In this document: piece after piece, positions 4,449 to 5,948 of the stretch
Layout of the letters: the number at the start of each line of letters is the position of its first letter
Numbering within the stretch: the stretch's first letter is position 1
NCBI GenBank assembly: GCA_964564735.1
Contig: CAZMCH010000155.1
Span: forward strand, 1-5,948
DNA from: CAZMCH01 sp964564735
GTDB lineage: Bacteria > Poribacteria > DTPJ01
Reading direction: 5' to 3'
Length of the DNA: 5,948 nt
Position numbers and translations under genes: made by a program
Notes under the pieces: generated by a model
Databases searched by the model: none
Told to the model about the DNA's origin: nothing
Seen by the model: only the letters and a program-made list of their open reading frames with translations

Positions 4449-5948
4449 TTAAGCATGATAAAAATCATAGGTTCTCTGTTGCAAGATAACACTAATCAGG
4501 CTCCAGAAACCGCCAGTGCAATATTCACCAAGTATAATTCCAAAGAAAAACATCATTGTTTTCTTATGTAATTGGATTCCACCAAATTTTAATACTAACC
4601 ATTTTATTATAGAACTGAAAACTAAGCAAGACCATATATAGTCTATACCAAAATTCATTGAAAGCGCATATCCAGCAGGATGCAGCGGCCACCATAAAAA
4701 TAATGTCCTCATAAACATTAGAAAGAAGGTGAATGCAAGTCCTATAATCATAAATATAACCGAAGGAACATCAGTTCCAATTGGATTACTTAATCTTACC
4801 TGTAACATAGAGTATACCCCTGAATCATGACCTATTGGGATCATGCTCATACCCCATTTATATGACAAATGTAGCAATGCCCAAAACGCCGATAATCCAC
4901 CTATTGTCATTGCTATTATCATACCATAGACAAGTTTTCTGCTATCCATATTGGCTCTTTCAGCCATCTTAAAACTTTCAAGCTGATGCGGCATTAAATG
5001 ACTTCTATAGCCGCGTCCAGAAAAGAACCAAAAAAGCGGAAAAATACTTAGGTTATTTGCACCAACTCGTCTTGTTCCAAGTATATCAACTAAAATATTA
5101 CCTGAATTCATATTTACAAGTTCATGTGTAGGAGGACCAAGTTCTGCACGCATACGAGTAATGGCAATTGAAAGCATGAAAAATATCAAGAAAAATGGTA
5201 ATATTATATTAAAAGACATGCCTGCACGATAGCAAAATATGGACAAAAAAACCATTCCCGACAAAATTCCAATAAATGCTATACGATAGCTGAAAGATTC
5301 ATCTTTATTTTCACCAGAAAATATGTTTCGTGCTACTAATTTAAGATGGTTTCTGCTTAACCAAATAGCTACAAAAAATATGCCTATCCATGCGCCTGAT
5401 GATTGTTGATTTGAATATGGAAAACCCGGCAAAGCGTTTAATCCCATTGCAGAACCAAGAACTTCTTGGGCTTTTCTAAAAAGATAAAAGAACCATATAG
5501 AAAATGAAAGATCAAGCGGAAGAAAAAAACCAAGACCAACCGCAAATGGATATAAAGGCAATCTCAATGATCCTATGGCATTCCATGGTCTTGATGTAAA
5601 ATATTTGCCTATATCATGATCAAGATAAGAGACAGGAATGTTTGGGACTATTGGAAAAAGAAAATGTAAGCCATTAATTATATTTAATCCAGCACCACAG
5701 ATAAAACCAATTAACAAAAATCTATCTCTAAAAAAGCTTAGTTTCCCGCCATCTTCAACAATCGCCATTGGTAGTTGTATTATAGGATAGCTTAATCTTT
5801 CATTTTTTGTCCACTGTTTTCGTATAATGACATTAAGACATATCATTACAAACCCAAGCACGACAATAAATAATGACCACCACAAGACAGGAACAAGCCA
5901 AGTTCTTATATTTAGATGTGTGTATAAAGAAGATTTGCCACCATAAAA
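4449..5948 (-). CDS. DUF6785/DUF6784-type polytopic membrane protein, OPT-like, 5' end outside window
   Basis: The frame is open from the window edge (5948) to the stop at 4449-4451, giving 499 visible residues. About ten membrane segments can be seen, roughly at visible residues 18-42, 79-101, 133-157, 185-198, 223-243, 247-264, 339-363, 394-417, 435-457 and 464-489. Family-like motifs are NERLSYPIIQLP (49-60), RMRAELGPPTHEL (265-277), HPAGYALS (423-430) and GIILGEY (470-476). I recognise these as the DUF6785/DUF6784 family, common in Planctomycetota, Lentisphaerota and relatives; its resemblance to oligopeptide transporters is from memory and transport is not proven. A TTG at 5883-5885 could be mistaken for the start, but codons upstream continue the protein (YTHLNIRTWLVPV) and no ribosome binding site is evident, so the true start is beyond the window. 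Solute uptake for the nearby enzymes is a reasonable guess. Confidence 0.85.
   Translation of the reverse strand, partial: FYGGKSSLYTHLNIRTWLVPVLWWSLFIVVLGFVMICLNVIIRKQWTKNERLSYPIIQLPMAIVEDGGKLSFFRDRFLLIGFICGAGLNIINGLHFLFPIVPNIPVSYLDHDIGKYFTSRPWNAIGSLRLPLYPFAVGLGFFLPLDLSFSIWFFYLFRKAQEVLGSAMGLNALPGFPYSNQQSSGAWIGIFFVAIWLSRNHLKLVARNIFSGENKDESFSYRIAFIGILSGMVFLSIFCYRAGMSFNIILPFFLIFFMLSIAITRMRAELGPPTHELVNMNSGNILVDILGTRRVGANNLSIFPLFWFFSGRGYRSHLMPHQLESFKMAERANMDSRKLVYGMIIAMTIGGLSAFWALLHLSYKWGMSMIPIGHDSGVYSMLQVRLSNPIGTDVPSVIFMIIGLAFTFFLMFMRTLFLWWPLHPAGYALSMNFGIDYIWSCLVFSSIIKWLVLKFGGIQLHKKTMMFFFGIILGEYCTGGFWSLISVILQQRTYDFYHA

Overview
The window is AT-rich bacterial DNA: the 3' end of a tRNA-Asn gene, a three-gene operon on the + strand, a short intergenic mosaic of repeats, then two larger genes on the - strand with an overlooked 26-codon gene between them on the + strand. 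Three things point to the Planctomycetota/Lentisphaerota/Verrucomicrobiota neighbourhood or a related environmental candidate phylum: the DUF6785/DUF6784-type membrane protein, the DegT and KDPG-aldolase-like gene pair, and intergenic repeats of the CACCGAGnCACAAAG and GAACrCAGATTAACGCGGATT kinds. This placement rests on recalled gene distribution, not on a marker gene, and is tentative.

Layout. Positions 1-55 are a tRNA-Asn (anticodon GTT) cut by the window edge, followed by a strong intrinsic terminator at 111-150. Positions 151-312 hold no convincing gene, only a possible decayed reading frame on the - strand. A predicted extended -10 promoter (313-339) and a 16-bp perfect palindrome (362-377) precede the operon. 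The operon encodes a DegT/StrS-type PLP aminotransferase (403-1662), a four-helix membrane protein of unknown function (1691-2086) and a KDPG/KHG-aldolase-like enzyme (2117-2869). The gaps between these genes are 28 and 30 bp, and each gene has its own Shine-Dalgarno sequence.

Positions 2870-3149 lie between convergent genes and are largely repeat: a CACCGAG motif, a long imperfect inverted repeat (2989-3152), and a degenerate heptamer array (consensus CGTAATG) inside it. The right arm of the inverted repeat runs into the stop codon of the next gene. That gene is a zinc-dependent MDR alcohol/polyol dehydrogenase on the - strand (3150-4166). Its upstream region has a perfect TATAAT, a palindrome centred near -41 and another palindrome near +24. 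A 26-residue single-helix peptide with a very strong Shine-Dalgarno sequence lies at 4339-4419 on the + strand. The window ends inside a polytopic DUF6785/DUF6784-family membrane protein (4449-5948, - strand). Its true N-terminus is outside the window; the TTG at 5883-5885 is an internal Leu codon.

How the genes might work together (inference): the dehydrogenase makes a keto group, the aminotransferase interconverts keto and amino groups, and the aldolase cleaves a 2-keto-3-deoxy acid. The transporter-like protein could supply the substrate. This fits modification or breakdown of an unusual sugar, amino sugar or cyclitol, but no substrate can be read from the sequence. Similar palindromes downstream of the predicted starts of the operon and of the dehydrogenase hint at a shared regulator.
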